Origin: CAZYCC01 sp964645985
Lineage (GTDB): Bacteria; Bacillota; Clostridia; Oscillospirales; CAG-272
Assembly: GCA_964645985.1 (NCBI GenBank)
Contig: CAZYCC010000013.1
Location: 1 to 33,002 of the forward strand
DNA length: 33,002 bases
Reading direction: 5' to 3'
Position 1 is the stretch's first letter, and each line of letters begins with the position of its first letter. The notes beneath the pieces are model-generated. The model searched no databases and was not told the DNA's origin. It saw only the letters and a program-made list of their open reading frames with translations. The translations under genes and the position numbers were made by a program. Below are positions 22,097 through 29,994 of the stretch, piece by piece.

Positions 22097-23089
22097 ATGA
22101 TGGATACGATGGAAATGCAGACGACGATCACGGTGGAAGACGAGAGCGAGGATCGCTCGAGCGCGCGCTTTGTCGTTACCCCCCTCGAGCGCGGCTACGG
22201 CACAACCCTCGGCAACTCGCTGCGGCGGGTGCTGCTCAGCTCGCTTCCCGGCGTGGCGGTGGTCTGCATCAAAATCGACGGCGTACTTCATGAAATTTCA
22301 ACGATAAACGGTGTCCGTGAGGATGTCACCGAGATCGTTCTCGCGGTAAAAAGCATCATCGCGCGTCTGTACTCAGACGAGAAAAAGACGGTGTTCATCG
22401 ACATCGATCACACCGGCAGCGAGGAGCTTGAGGTCACGGCGCGCGACATTGTGCACGATGACGAGATCAAAATCCTCAACCCGAACCTGCACATCTGCAC
22501 CCTCTGCGGCGATGTGCACTTCCACATGGAACTCACCTTCGACCACGGCCGCGGCTATGTCTCCGAGGAGCGCAACAAGCAGATTGCCGAGGCGGAGGGC
22601 GACAGCCCGATCGGGGTGATCTACACCGATTCCATCTACACACCGGTTTACAATGTCAGCTACAAGGTGGAAAACACCCGCGTCGGCAACACGACCGACT
22701 ACGACAAGCTGACGCTCGAAGTGAAGACCAACAGCGTTCTGTCGGCGCGCGAGGCGGTCTCGCAGGGCGCCAAGATTCTCAATGAGCACCTCAACCAATT
22801 TATTACGCTCGCCGACCTTACGCCGGACGACCCGCCGGACGAACACCCCGGAGGCGCCGAGACGGCGGAGGACGACAAGCGCCTTGAGATTCTCATTGGC
22901 GATCTTGACTTATCGGTGCGCAGTACCAACTGCCTGCTCCGTCAGTCCATCACCACCGTGCGGGATCTGACGAGTAAGACCTACGCTGAACTCGGAAAAG
23001 TGCGCAACCTCGGGAAAAAGTCTCTCGACGAGGTGGTGCAGAAGATCCACAGCATGGGTCTGGAGCTTCGCCCGGATGACGAGGAGTAA
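22097..23089 (+). CDS. rpoA: DNA-directed RNA polymerase subunit alpha
   Basis: Alpha dimerises to start RNA polymerase assembly and its C-terminal domain contacts promoter DNA and activators. The 330-residue protein has the N-terminal domain signature VTPLERGYGTTLGNSLRRVL and LLSSLPGVAVVCIKIDGVLH, the ILNPNLHICTL segment, an acidic linker DDPPDEHPGGAETAEDDK, and an alpha-CTD with LSVRSTNCLLRQSITTVRDL and KVRNLGKKSLDEVVQKI. AGGAGG lies 7 nt before ATG 22097; a second ATG follows at once, and an in-frame TTG at 22076 lies before that site. Confidence 0.98.
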   Translation: MMDTMEMQTTITVEDESEDRSSARFVVTPLERGYGTTLGNSLRRVLLSSLPGVAVVCIKIDGVLHEISTINGVREDVTEIVLAVKSIIARLYSDEKKTVFIDIDHTGSEELEVTARDIVHDDEIKILNPNLHICTLCGDVHFHMELTFDHGRGYVSEERNKQIAEAEGDSPIGVIYTDSIYTPVYNVSYKVENTRVGNTTDYDKLTLEVKTNSVLSAREAVSQGAKILNEHLNQFITLADLTPDDPPDEHPGGAETAEDDKRLEILIGDLDLSVRSTNCLLRQSITTVRDLTSKTYAELGKVRNLGKKSLDEVVQKIHSMGLELRPDDEE

Positions 23090-23133
23090 GCCCCGCCGTC
23101 CATTCTCATGAACATTCACGGAGGAAATAGACA

Positions 23134-23682
23134 ATGCCAGGACGAAGAAAACTCGGGCGGACGACCGACCACCGGAACCTGATGCTCCGGGGTCTGGTCA
23201 CCTATCTGCTCGAAAACGGGTCGATCACGACGACCCTGCACCGCGCGAAGGAGGTGCGCTCTCTCGCCGAGAAGATGATCACCTTGGGCAAGGAGGGCAC
23301 GCTCGCCGCACGCCGCCAAGCGCTCGCCTTCATCACGAAAGAAGACGTGGTGAGCAAGGTGTTCTCGGAGATCGCGCCCGCCTTTGACGGGGTGAACGGC
23401 GGGTACACAGCGATCTACAAGCTCGGCCCTCGCCGCGGAGACGGCGCGGAGATGGCGCTCATCCGCCTCACGACCGAGGCGGAGAAGGTCGAGAAGGAAG
23501 CCGCCGCCGAGGAGAAGAAGTCTCGCCGCAAGCGCCGCAAGGAAGAAAAAGAGGAAAAAGAGAAAGAGAAGCTGCGCGAGGAAAAGCGCGAGGAAGTGCA
23601 GGAAGAAGCGAAAGAGAAAGAGAAACAGCGCGAGGAAGCGCAAGAACAAGAAGAAGCGAAAGACAAAGAGAGCGCCGACTGA
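23134..23682 (+). CDS. rplQ: 50S ribosomal protein L17 with a highly charged C-terminal tail
   Basis: L17 sits near the tunnel exit. Residues 1 to about 117 are a normal L17: MPGRRKLGRTTDHRNLMLRG, GSITTTLHRAKEVRSLAEKM, NGGYTAIYKLGPRRGDGAEM. Residues about 118-182 are an added tail of about 65 residues made almost only of Lys, Glu, Arg, Ala and Gln, likely a single charged helix or disordered. Typical L17 ends near 113-130 residues. It closes the cluster and a strong terminator follows. Confidence 0.96.
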   Translation: MPGRRKLGRTTDHRNLMLRGLVTYLLENGSITTTLHRAKEVRSLAEKMITLGKEGTLAARRQALAFITKEDVVSKVFSEIAPAFDGVNGGYTAIYKLGPRRGDGAEMALIRLTTEAEKVEKEAAAEEKKSRRKRRKEEKEEKEKEKLREEKREEVQEEAKEKEKQREEAQEQEEAKDKESAD

Positions 23683-23708
23683 CACTCCCTCTGAGGAAAC
23701 GAACAAAA

Positions 23709-23735
23709 CCCCGCCGCAAGCGCGGCGGGGTTTTT
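23709..23735 (+). terminator. Intrinsic terminator of the ribosomal protein cluster
   Basis: CCCCGCCGC (23709-23717), loop AAGC, GCGGCGGGG (23722-23730), then TTTTT. A 9-bp GC stem plus T-run, 26 nt after the rplQ stop. Confidence 0.92.
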
Positions 23736-23739
23736 GCGT

Positions 23740-24200
23740 GGAGGAAGCGCGCCGCCGAGAGGAAACCCTCATCCCCTCGATTTTGTACGCCAAATCGCAC
23801 GCATTCTCCCTTCCCCGCAAGGTCATCATCCGGGCGAGCTCTCGTTTTCCGCGCCACGTGTGAGGTTTTTCGCCGCGTGCGAGGTTTAGTGCGGCAATTC
23901 GCAGGCCGCGACCAAATACCTCACTCGTTTTTGAACACCGCGCGCGAGGGTTTCCGCACCCCCCGCGTTTTTTTCGCTCCGCCTGAGAGAAAATCACTCC
24001 CTCGTTTTCCGCGCCGCGCGCGAAGCGGAACCCTTCCCCCTCGTTTTTGCACGCTTGCGCGCGAGGTTTCTCCTTTCCCCGCAGGAGTGTCCTCCGAGCG
24101 ATCTCTCGGTTTTGTACGCGTTCGCGAGGTTTCGCGGCGCACATCGGCTCCCTCTTGCCCCGCCCTCTCGCGCTTGCATCGGCTCGCCCGCTCCTCCCTC
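23740..24200. repeat. Gene-free region with degenerate CTCGTTTT...GCGAGG repeats
   Basis: Blocks starting CTCG[G/A]TTTT[T/G] followed by [C/A]ACGC-like sequence and closed by GCGAGG(T)TT recur at about 23778, 23840, 23928, 24001, 24031 and 24105. Several form imperfect stems (CTCG...CGAG). Unit lengths vary, roughly 60-100 bp apart. A minus-strand open frame crosses the region but its sequence only reflects the repeats. Confidence 0.5.
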
Positions 24201-24208
24201 CCGCCTCC

Positions 24209-24238
24209 TTGACAACCCCCGCGTGGTTGTGGTATACT
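24209..24238 (+). promoter_or_regulatory. Promoter of the RNase P RNA gene
   Basis: TTGACA (24209-24214), 18-nt spacer, TATACT (24233-24238). Transcription would start near 24246, matching the 5' side of helix P1. Confidence 0.9.
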
Positions 24239-24245
24239 TTTCTTT

Positions 24246-24624
24246 GAGGGGACCGGGCGGCGCATTCGCGTGGCATCACGGCGAAAGCTATTGTCATGAG
24301 GAAAGTCCGGGCTTCATAGGGCAGGATAACGGATAACGTCCGCCGAGGGCGACCTCCGGGAAAGTGCAACAGAAAATAACCGCCCGACATCGGGCAAGGA
24401 TGAAAAGGCGAGGTAAGAGCTCACCCCGGGCACGGTAACGCGCCCGCGCTGTAAACCCTATCCGAAGCAACACCGCATGCGAGCGGGCGGCGATAGGCCG
24501 CCACTGCGCCCTACAGGCTCGCGGGTGGCACACGGGAGACCGTGGAGCGACGCGGTAACGCGGCGCAAAGATAGATGAATGCGGCCGATTGGCACAGAAC
24601 CCGGCTTACAAGCCCGATCCCTTC
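24246..24624 (+). ncRNA. rnpB: RNase P RNA (class A)
   Basis: This ribozyme removes 5' leaders from tRNA precursors. Conserved blocks are in order: GAGGAAAGTCCGGGC (about 24298-24312), ACAGAAAATA near 24369, AGGTAAGAGCTCACC near 24412, GGTAACGCG, AGATAGATGAATG near 24571, and ACAGAACCCGGCTTACA near 24595. The 5' GGGACCGGGC can pair with GCCCGATCCC at the 3' end to form P1. Length of about 380 nt is typical. Ends are estimated from P1 and the promoter; the T-run CTTCTTTTT after P1 may be the terminator. Confidence 0.95.
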
Positions 24625-24824
24625 TTTTTGGAAACAGTTCACGGATTGTCCATATCATTCGAGAGAAAAATCGCGGTGGGAATATGGGCGTAGCGAGGCC
24701 GTGAGGGAGCTTTTCTTCACCGCGGTGAGGACAGATTGCGGTTTTTCGCCCTCCGCGAGATTTTCCCCCGCTTAACATTCTCGGGAGACGCTCCTCCAAT
24801 TTGCAGCGAGGATAACCCCGCGCC

Positions 24825-24852
24825 TTGACCCTTCCGGATAAGTGAATATCGT
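24825..24852 (+). promoter_or_regulatory. Possible dusB promoter
   Basis: TTGACC (24825-24830), 16-nt spacer, TATCGT (24847-24852). If used, transcription starts only about 8 nt before the GTG start codon, giving a very short leader. Confidence 0.45.
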
Positions 24853-24866
24853 TTTTTGAGAGTTTA

Positions 24867-25844
24867 GTGACCCCCTTCGTTTGCCTCGCCCCGATGGCGG
24901 GGGTGACCGACCGCTCCTTTCGCGCACTCTGCCGCGAGATGAGCGCGCAGTATGCGACCACCGAGATGATCTCGGCGAAGGCGCTCGTCCACGGAGATCG
25001 CAAGACCGCAGATCTCGCGCGCTTCGCGCCGACCGATCTGCCGCTCGCCGTGCAGTTCTTCGGGGCGGAGCCGGACACCATCGCGCGCGCGGTCGCGCTC
25101 CTCTACGAGGAGGGGGTTCGTTCAAAACTGCTCCCGACGGTGGTCGATTTGAACATGGGCTGCCCGATGCGCAAAATCACCTCAAACGGCGAGGGCAGCG
25201 CGCTCATGCGCGACCCCATGCTCGTTGGAAAAATCGTGCGCGCGGCGGTCGGCGCCTCGCCCCTTCCCGTAACGATAAAAATTCGCACCGGGTGGGATGA
25301 TTTGTGCAAAAACGCCCCCGAGGTCGCGGCGGTCGCCGAGGAGGCGGGTGCCGCGATGATTACCGTACACGGTCGATCGCGCGAGCAGCTCTACCGCCCG
25401 CCGGTCGATAGGGGGACGATTGCCGCCGTCAAGCGCGCGGTGTGCATTCCGGTCATCGCAAACGGGGGAATCGCGAGCGGGGAGGAGGCTCTTTCGATGC
25501 TGCGCGAAACCGGCTGCGATGGGATAGCGGTCGGGCAGGGGGCGCTCGGCAACCCGTTTATCTTTCGGGAGATCTCTTGCGCGCTAAGGGGCGAGCCCAC
25601 ATCCCCGCCAAGCGCGCGCGAGGTTCTGACGATGGCGCGGCGGCACGCGGCGCTTCTCGTCGCTGACAAAGGGGAGGCGGTCGGCGTGCGCGAGTTTCGG
25701 CGGCACTTCTCGCACTATGTCAAGGGAATGCGAGGAGCCGCGCGCGCGCGCGAGCGGGTCTGCCGCATCAAGAGCGCGCGGGAGCTACTTGATTTTCTCG
25801 ACGAGAAAATAGAGGAAGAACGAGAGGAAAGTGAGAACTCTTAG
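24867..25844 (+). CDS. dusB: tRNA-dihydrouridine synthase
   Basis: This FMN enzyme reduces uridines in the tRNA D-loop. The 325-residue protein is a TIM barrel with the start TPFVCLAPMAGVTDRSFRAL, the catalytic Cys 99 in LNMGCPMRK, TIKIRTGWDD, the phosphate-binding ITVHGRSREQLY, and IPVIANGGIASGEEAL; a helical tRNA-binding domain follows (VREFRRHFSHYVKGMRGAA). The start is GTG 24867, with only a weak GAGAG upstream. It follows rnpB, and the lipoprotein gene begins 43 nt later. DusB is the likely subfamily in Bacillota. Confidence 0.93.
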   Translation: MTPFVCLAPMAGVTDRSFRALCREMSAQYATTEMISAKALVHGDRKTADLARFAPTDLPLAVQFFGAEPDTIARAVALLYEEGVRSKLLPTVVDLNMGCPMRKITSNGEGSALMRDPMLVGKIVRAAVGASPLPVTIKIRTGWDDLCKNAPEVAAVAEEAGAAMITVHGRSREQLYRPPVDRGTIAAVKRAVCIPVIANGGIASGEEALSMLRETGCDGIAVGQGALGNPFIFREISCALRGEPTSPPSAREVLTMARRHAALLVADKGEAVGVREFRRHFSHYVKGMRGAARARERVCRIKSARELLDFLDEKIEEEREESENS

Positions 25845-25887
25845 GCGCTCAAACGAAAAAGGTCAAATTTTCCGAGGGGATATTGTT

Positions 25888-26475
25888 ATGCGCAAAGCAA
25901 AATGGTTTCGCGGCATGGTCGCGCTCGTGCTCGCCTTATCGATAGTGGGCGGGCTGCTCTTGTCCTGCGGCGGCAAAAAAGACGAGGAACCGCGCGACAG
26001 TGGCGGATCCCTTGGGAGCGGCGGCGCGGCTCCAAATGAGGAGGATACCCCCTCCGATCAAAGCGCGCTTACCCTTAGTTTCCCGCAGGTCGAGGCGAAA
26101 CCCGGCGGCAAGGCGACCTTCGAGATTTCGCTCTCGAACAACACCGGCATCGGCGGGTTCCAGTTCCGCGCGAGCTTCGACCACGACGTGTTTGCCTTTG
26201 AGAGCGGGCGCGTTGTCATCGAGGACAACGCCTACTCGGGCTGCACCGAGCGCGATGGGAACGCCTTCCTGTTTTGGACGAGCACGACCCCCTACACCGA
26301 TAGCGGCGTGATTGCCGAGGTGACGCTGACGGTCGCGAGTGACGCGAAGAGAGGGGTCTATCCGCTCAGCGCGGTTTTCGTGGAGGGCGAGGACAGCTTC
26401 TACCGCCTCGAGGAGAACGGTGAGATGCCCGACATTCCGGTGCGCGTCGTCGATGGCAGCATTACGGTGAAGTAA
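25888..26475 (+). CDS. Lipoprotein with a cohesin-like domain
   Basis: The 195-residue product has a lipoprotein signal: basic MRKAKWFRG, a hydrophobic stretch, and a lipobox LLSC with Cys 27. A Gly/Ser/Glu-rich linker follows to about residue 65. Residues about 67-195 look like a cohesin-type beta sandwich: VEAKPGGKATFEISLSNNTG, IGGFQFRASFDHDVFAF, then SGVIAEVTLTVASDAKRGVY and a closing GSITVK. Cohesin domains bind dockerins in cellulosomes and other extracellular assemblies. Here it would be anchored on the outer face of the membrane. GAGGGG precedes ATG 25888; an in-frame GTG further upstream overlaps dusB and would spoil the signal peptide. Confidence 0.8.
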   Translation: MRKAKWFRGMVALVLALSIVGGLLLSCGGKKDEEPRDSGGSLGSGGAAPNEEDTPSDQSALTLSFPQVEAKPGGKATFEISLSNNTGIGGFQFRASFDHDVFAFESGRVVIEDNAYSGCTERDGNAFLFWTSTTPYTDSGVIAEVTLTVASDAKRGVYPLSAVFVEGEDSFYRLEENGEMPDIPVRVVDGSITVK

Positions 26476-26556
26476 AAAGCCCCCTTAATTTCGGCAAACC
26501 CTGTCGGCAAAGCGTCACTCTTGCAGTGAGGAGCGAGCGCAGGCTCCGAGGGCTTT
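26476..26556 (+). terminator. Nested stem structure after the lipoprotein gene
   Basis: AAAGCCC (26476-26482) can pair with GGGCTTT (26550-26556), enclosing TCACT/AGTGA (26515-26529) and GGAGC/GCTCC (26530-26547). Only a three-T run follows, so it is a weak terminator candidate or another structured 3' end. The rest to 26706 has no gene. Confidence 0.35.
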
Positions 26557-26706
26557 CGCTATCCCAGGAGAGGTGCTTTCTCGCGGGGTAGGCTCCTCGC
26601 GGGCGCTTTTTGCCGCACAATCTCCCCTCGCGGGAAATCCTCTGCCTTTTCCCTCTTTTCAGGGGAACGCACCCCTTTTTCCCCCGCGAATCGCCCCTTT
26701 TCTTTT

Positions 26707-27651
26707 ATGTCTTGGACAAAGCTGACCGTTTCCTGCCCGACCGAGGCGCTTGATGAGGTCGCGGCGGTGCTGTCGATGGTCTGCAATTCTCTTCAAATCG
26801 AGGACTATTCCGACCTTGAGCAGAGCTTGCGCCCGGAGCTATCCGAGGTGATCGACGAGGAGCTGCGCGCGAGGGACCGCACGCGCGGCGCGGTGATCGT
26901 CTATCTGCCGCCGGGTAAAGACCCGCGCGAGGACGTTTCGTTCGTGCGCGAGCGGCTCGCCGCGGCGGATCTCCTTGACGCTTGCGCTATTTCGCTTGAC
27001 GGGGTCGATGAGGAGGACTGGGCGAGCGCCTGGAAGCGCTACTACCACCCGATGCGGGTCGGGCAGCATCTGGTCGTCGCGCCGCCCTGGGAGCCGCCCG
27101 CGCCCGCGCCCGGCGACATCGTCCTCACGATGGACCCGGGGATGGCGTTCGGCACCGGCTCGCACGAGACGACACGCCTCTGCCTTACCCTGCTCGAGCG
27201 GGTTTTGCCGGAGAAGCTCGCCGCGAACCCGGCGCTGCGGCTGCTTGATGTCGGCTGCGGCAGCGGGATTTTGTCGATCGCCGCGGCGAAGCTCGGTGTG
27301 CCCGTTTGTTTCGCCTATGACATCGACGAGGTCGCGGTGCGCATCGCGCGCAAGAACGTCGCGGCGAACGGCTGCGCGGGTGCCGTCACGGTGGGGCGCT
27401 CGGACCTGCTCGCCTCGGTCGATCGCAGCGCGCCGTATGACATCGTCACGGCGAACCTCGTTTCCGACCTGCTGCTGCGGCTCTCGCAAGATCTGCCGCC
27501 GCTGCTGCGCGCGGGATCTCTTGTCCTCGCGTCGGGCATCATCGCGCCGCGCCTGCCCGAAGTGCGGGAGGCTCTATCGTCGGCGGGCCTGTGCGTCCTC
27601 GCCGAGGAGAGCGAAAACGACTGGTTCGCGCTCGCTGCGGAAAAGGAGTAA
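26707..27651 (+). CDS. prmA: Ribosomal protein L11 methyltransferase
   Basis: PrmA trimethylates L11 using S-adenosylmethionine. The 314-residue protein has the PrmA N-terminal domain, the WKRYYHPMRVG segment, the substrate-site motif TMDPGMAFGTGSHETTRLCL, and a Rossmann methyltransferase core with LLDVGCGSGILSIAAAKLG and AYDIDEVAVRIARKNVAANG, then IVTANLVSDLL. Length is normal. The ATG lacks a Shine-Dalgarno site and follows CCCCTTTTCTTTT. A terminator follows the gene. Confidence 0.95.
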   Translation: MSWTKLTVSCPTEALDEVAAVLSMVCNSLQIEDYSDLEQSLRPELSEVIDEELRARDRTRGAVIVYLPPGKDPREDVSFVRERLAAADLLDACAISLDGVDEEDWASAWKRYYHPMRVGQHLVVAPPWEPPAPAPGDIVLTMDPGMAFGTGSHETTRLCLTLLERVLPEKLAANPALRLLDVGCGSGILSIAAAKLGVPVCFAYDIDEVAVRIARKNVAANGCAGAVTVGRSDLLASVDRSAPYDIVTANLVSDLLLRLSQDLPPLLRAGSLVLASGIIAPRLPEVREALSSAGLCVLAEESENDWFALAAEKE

Positions 27652-27705
27652 AGTGATCCGGCGATGAAACCTCGCCTCGGCAAAAGAGTTGCCTCACGCG
27701 AAAGA

Positions 27706-27729
27706 AAAACCCACCCGCGGGTGGGTTTT
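27706..27729. terminator. Bidirectional intrinsic terminator after prmA
   Basis: The arm AAAACCCACCC pairs with GGGTGGGTTTT; the whole 24-bp stretch is a perfect palindrome with A-run and T-run flanks, so it can act in both directions between prmA and the convergent CPBP gene. Confidence 0.8.
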
Positions 27730-28018
27730 CTTCATGCTCGCGAAACTCTGTTTAACCTGTATCTCAGTTCCCTTATTTCCTTCTCTCACAAAAAATCTTT
27801 TGCGTTGATGTATCATCGCAGCTCTTTGAGGGCGTGCCCCGTCAAAAATCCGCGTCGCAAGGCGCGATTCGCCCGCAAAAAGCCTCTCGCGCTGCAATAA
27901 CTCCTCTGCCCCCCGGAAGCGCCCCGCGCCGGGAATCCCCCCGCTCGGGGGAAATCCTGCATTTTGGATTTGCGCCGCGCTCCGGCACCCTTGCGCCGTC
28001 CGGCCCCTCAGATGAACT
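27730..28018. other. prmA-CPBP convergent intergenic region
   Basis: No gene is recognised. A second stem (CCCCC/GGGGG, about 27937-27951) without a T-run lies here. The open frames present have no family resemblance. Confidence 0.4.
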
Positions 28019-29059
28019 CTACCCTTTCCCCACCGCGATGATCACGATGACGTAGGCGGCGCAGAGGAGAAAGGTCGGGGAGAAGAGGGCGCGCGCGAGA
28101 GGATGGGTGATTTTGCCGCCCGACAGGGCGGTGCCCGCGGCGGGAGGGCGGAGCGCCGGGGTTCCGGTTTCGCGCTCGCGGGCAAGCTCGCGCTCGCGCC
28201 GCCGCCGCTCCTCTGCCCGCTCGCGCTCGGGACGAGAGGGCACGCCCTCGACGGCGTACGCGCGAAACAGCCGTTCGCTCTCCCCGAAAAAGAAGGCGAG
28301 AAAGGCGAGCAGAACCGTCCCGAGCAGGAAGAGGAAAAAGATGGTGCTGTTCTGATTGCCGAGGAAATTCCAGAGATATTTTTCGCCGAATATGGCGAAA
28401 AGATTGAATAGAGCGTGAAGAACCATCGACGACAGCACCGATCGCGTGACAAAGGCGAGCAGCGACAGGAAAATCCCGCAGAAGAAAAATACCGGGAAGC
28501 GCGGCAGCGACAGATGCGCGAGCGCGAAGGCGAGCGAGGAGAGAAGCACTTGCGCGAGCGCGCCATAGCGCTCATACGCGCAGAAAAAGACGCAGCGGAA
28601 GAAAAACTCCTCGGCAACGGCGGGCACGATGGCGAAGGCGAGCGAAGTGAGGAGGACATCCCCCGGCCCATCGTAGCTGCCGGTGAGCAGCCGCGCAAAG
28701 TTGCCCGCCGTCTCGCTCTGCCCGAAGGCGATCGCGCCGCCCTTGTAGAGCAAGTAGTTGATTAGGGCGCTGCCGCAGACAAGGATGAAGAACCCGAAGA
28801 GAATAATTGGCAGTTTGCCCGGCCCGATGAGGCGCAGATTGAGCGAGCGGCGGTAGTCCTCGCCGCCGAGGCGCAGATAAAAAATCGCCGGCAGCGCGAA
28901 AATCAGCAGGTTGAGGACGATAGTGGTGAGCGCGGCGTCCCGCCCTTGCGGCATCGGCACAAGCCGCGTCAGCGAAGTGAGGACGAGAATGACCAGCAGG
29001 AGAACCGGCGCCGAAAGGTGTGCGCGCGCCCCCTTCTCGCGGGGACTGCTTATCGGCAT
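28019..29059 (-). CDS. CPBP (Abi) family intramembrane metalloprotease
   Basis: CPBP proteins are multi-pass membrane proteases related to CaaX prenyl endopeptidase; bacterial substrates are mostly unknown. The protein of about 346 residues has around eight hydrophobic segments and the family motifs AEEFFFR (Glu-Glu-x-x-x-Arg), FALAHL and VLHALFNLF. After the protease domain comes a charged Arg/Glu-rich stretch (about 270-315) and a final hydrophobic helix. ATG 29059 is chosen; a TTG at 29065 is possible. No Shine-Dalgarno sequence precedes either. It lies 72 nt after tmk on the same strand, probably in one unit with tmk. Confidence 0.88.
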   Translation of the reverse strand: MPISSPREKGARAHLSAPVLLLVILVLTSLTRLVPMPQGRDAALTTIVLNLLIFALPAIFYLRLGGEDYRRSLNLRLIGPGKLPIILFGFFILVCGSALINYLLYKGGAIAFGQSETAGNFARLLTGSYDGPGDVLLTSLAFAIVPAVAEEFFFRCVFFCAYERYGALAQVLLSSLAFALAHLSLPRFPVFFFCGIFLSLLAFVTRSVLSSMVLHALFNLFAIFGEKYLWNFLGNQNSTIFFLFLLGTVLLAFLAFFFGESERLFRAYAVEGVPSRPERERAEERRRRERELARERETGTPALRPPAAGTALSGGKITHPLARALFSPTFLLCAAYVIVIIAVGKG

Positions 29060-29131
29060 AGGCAATAGGGAGAGGTGGCGGGAGCGGGGGAGGTTTTCGG
29101 CGAGGAGAGGAGATTATGGGAGGTTTGCGGG

Positions 29132-29788
29132 TTACATTCCCAGCGCATCTTTCAGATCCGCGAAGGTGTCCTCGATTGGACGAAGGCTCGCGCCGTTATG
29201 ATTGGGGATGCGCTCCCAGTGGCAAACGTCGGCGACGTAGAGCGCCGCCGCGTAGGCGCGCTCGAGATGATCCGCGCTGCGCTCGTGAATGTCATCCGCG
29301 CGGCCGCGGGAGGTGAGGAGCGGGCGAGCGAGCGACGGTGGCGTATCGATGAAAAAGACGCGGTCCGGCTCGGGCAAGCCTAACTTATGATATTCAAAGT
29401 CGAAGAGCCACGAGAGAAACCCGTCCCACTCGGGGCGCGGCAGCTTGGTGAGCTGATGCACCGCGTTGGAGGTGGTGTAGCGATCGCAGATGAGCGTCGC
29501 CTCCGGGCTCGAGAGGAAATGCCCCCAGTCGGTGCGGTAGGAGAGATACCGGTCGACCGCATAGAGCGTTGAGGCGGCGTACGCGCCGGTGTCCTCCGGG
29601 TCCTGCCCGAGCTCGCCCGAGAGATACTGCTCGAGCGGAGCCGCGCCGGGCGACCCGTACACCGGGAAAGAGATTTTGCGCGCCACCATCCGCCGCTGCT
29701 CCATTTCGCGCAGGAGCATCGTGGCGAGCGTCCCCTTGCCCGAGCCGTCCACCCCCTCGAGCACAATCAGTTTGCCGTGTTTGGACAT
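29132..29788 (-). CDS. tmk: Thymidylate kinase
   Basis: The enzyme phosphorylates dTMP to dTDP for DNA synthesis. The 218-residue protein has the P-loop LIVLEGVDGSGKGTLA (glycine loop at 12-19), an arginine-containing DRY motif in LICDRYTTSNAVHQ, and VFFIDTPPSLARPLL as the strand before the LID. Length is in the family range; the segment after the P-loop (PVYGSPGAAPLEQYLSGELG) matches a longer Bacillota-type variant. The ATG has no Shine-Dalgarno site, preceded by GATTTCTT. It lies 206 nt downstream of ftsK. Confidence 0.92.
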   Translation of the reverse strand: MSKHGKLIVLEGVDGSGKGTLATMLLREMEQRRMVARKISFPVYGSPGAAPLEQYLSGELGQDPEDTGAYAASTLYAVDRYLSYRTDWGHFLSSPEATLICDRYTTSNAVHQLTKLPRPEWDGFLSWLFDFEYHKLGLPEPDRVFFIDTPPSLARPLLTSRGRADDIHERSADHLERAYAAALYVADVCHWERIPNHNGASLRPIEDTFADLKDALGM

Positions 29789-29994
29789 AAGAAATCGGTA
29801 GGTTTCCCTCGCGCCGTCCTCGCGAGTTTTACGGTAAACGGCAGGAAAATTTTGCTTTCAGCCAATTCGAAGGTTTCGTTTCGCGGAAAAGTCGCGCCCC
29901 AAAGGGAAGTTTTTACTGCAAAATGACAGCCGCCCCGCGAATTGTCGTGGGAAGGGCGCTCCCGGCGCTTATCCCGCGCGGAGGCTACTGCCAG

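Noticed and set aside
23116..24390. Long minus-strand open frame (424 codons) across rplQ, the repeat region and rnpB
   Set aside because: It runs antisense to rplQ and RNase P RNA, and its protein mirrors the DNA repeats; no start site or family motif.
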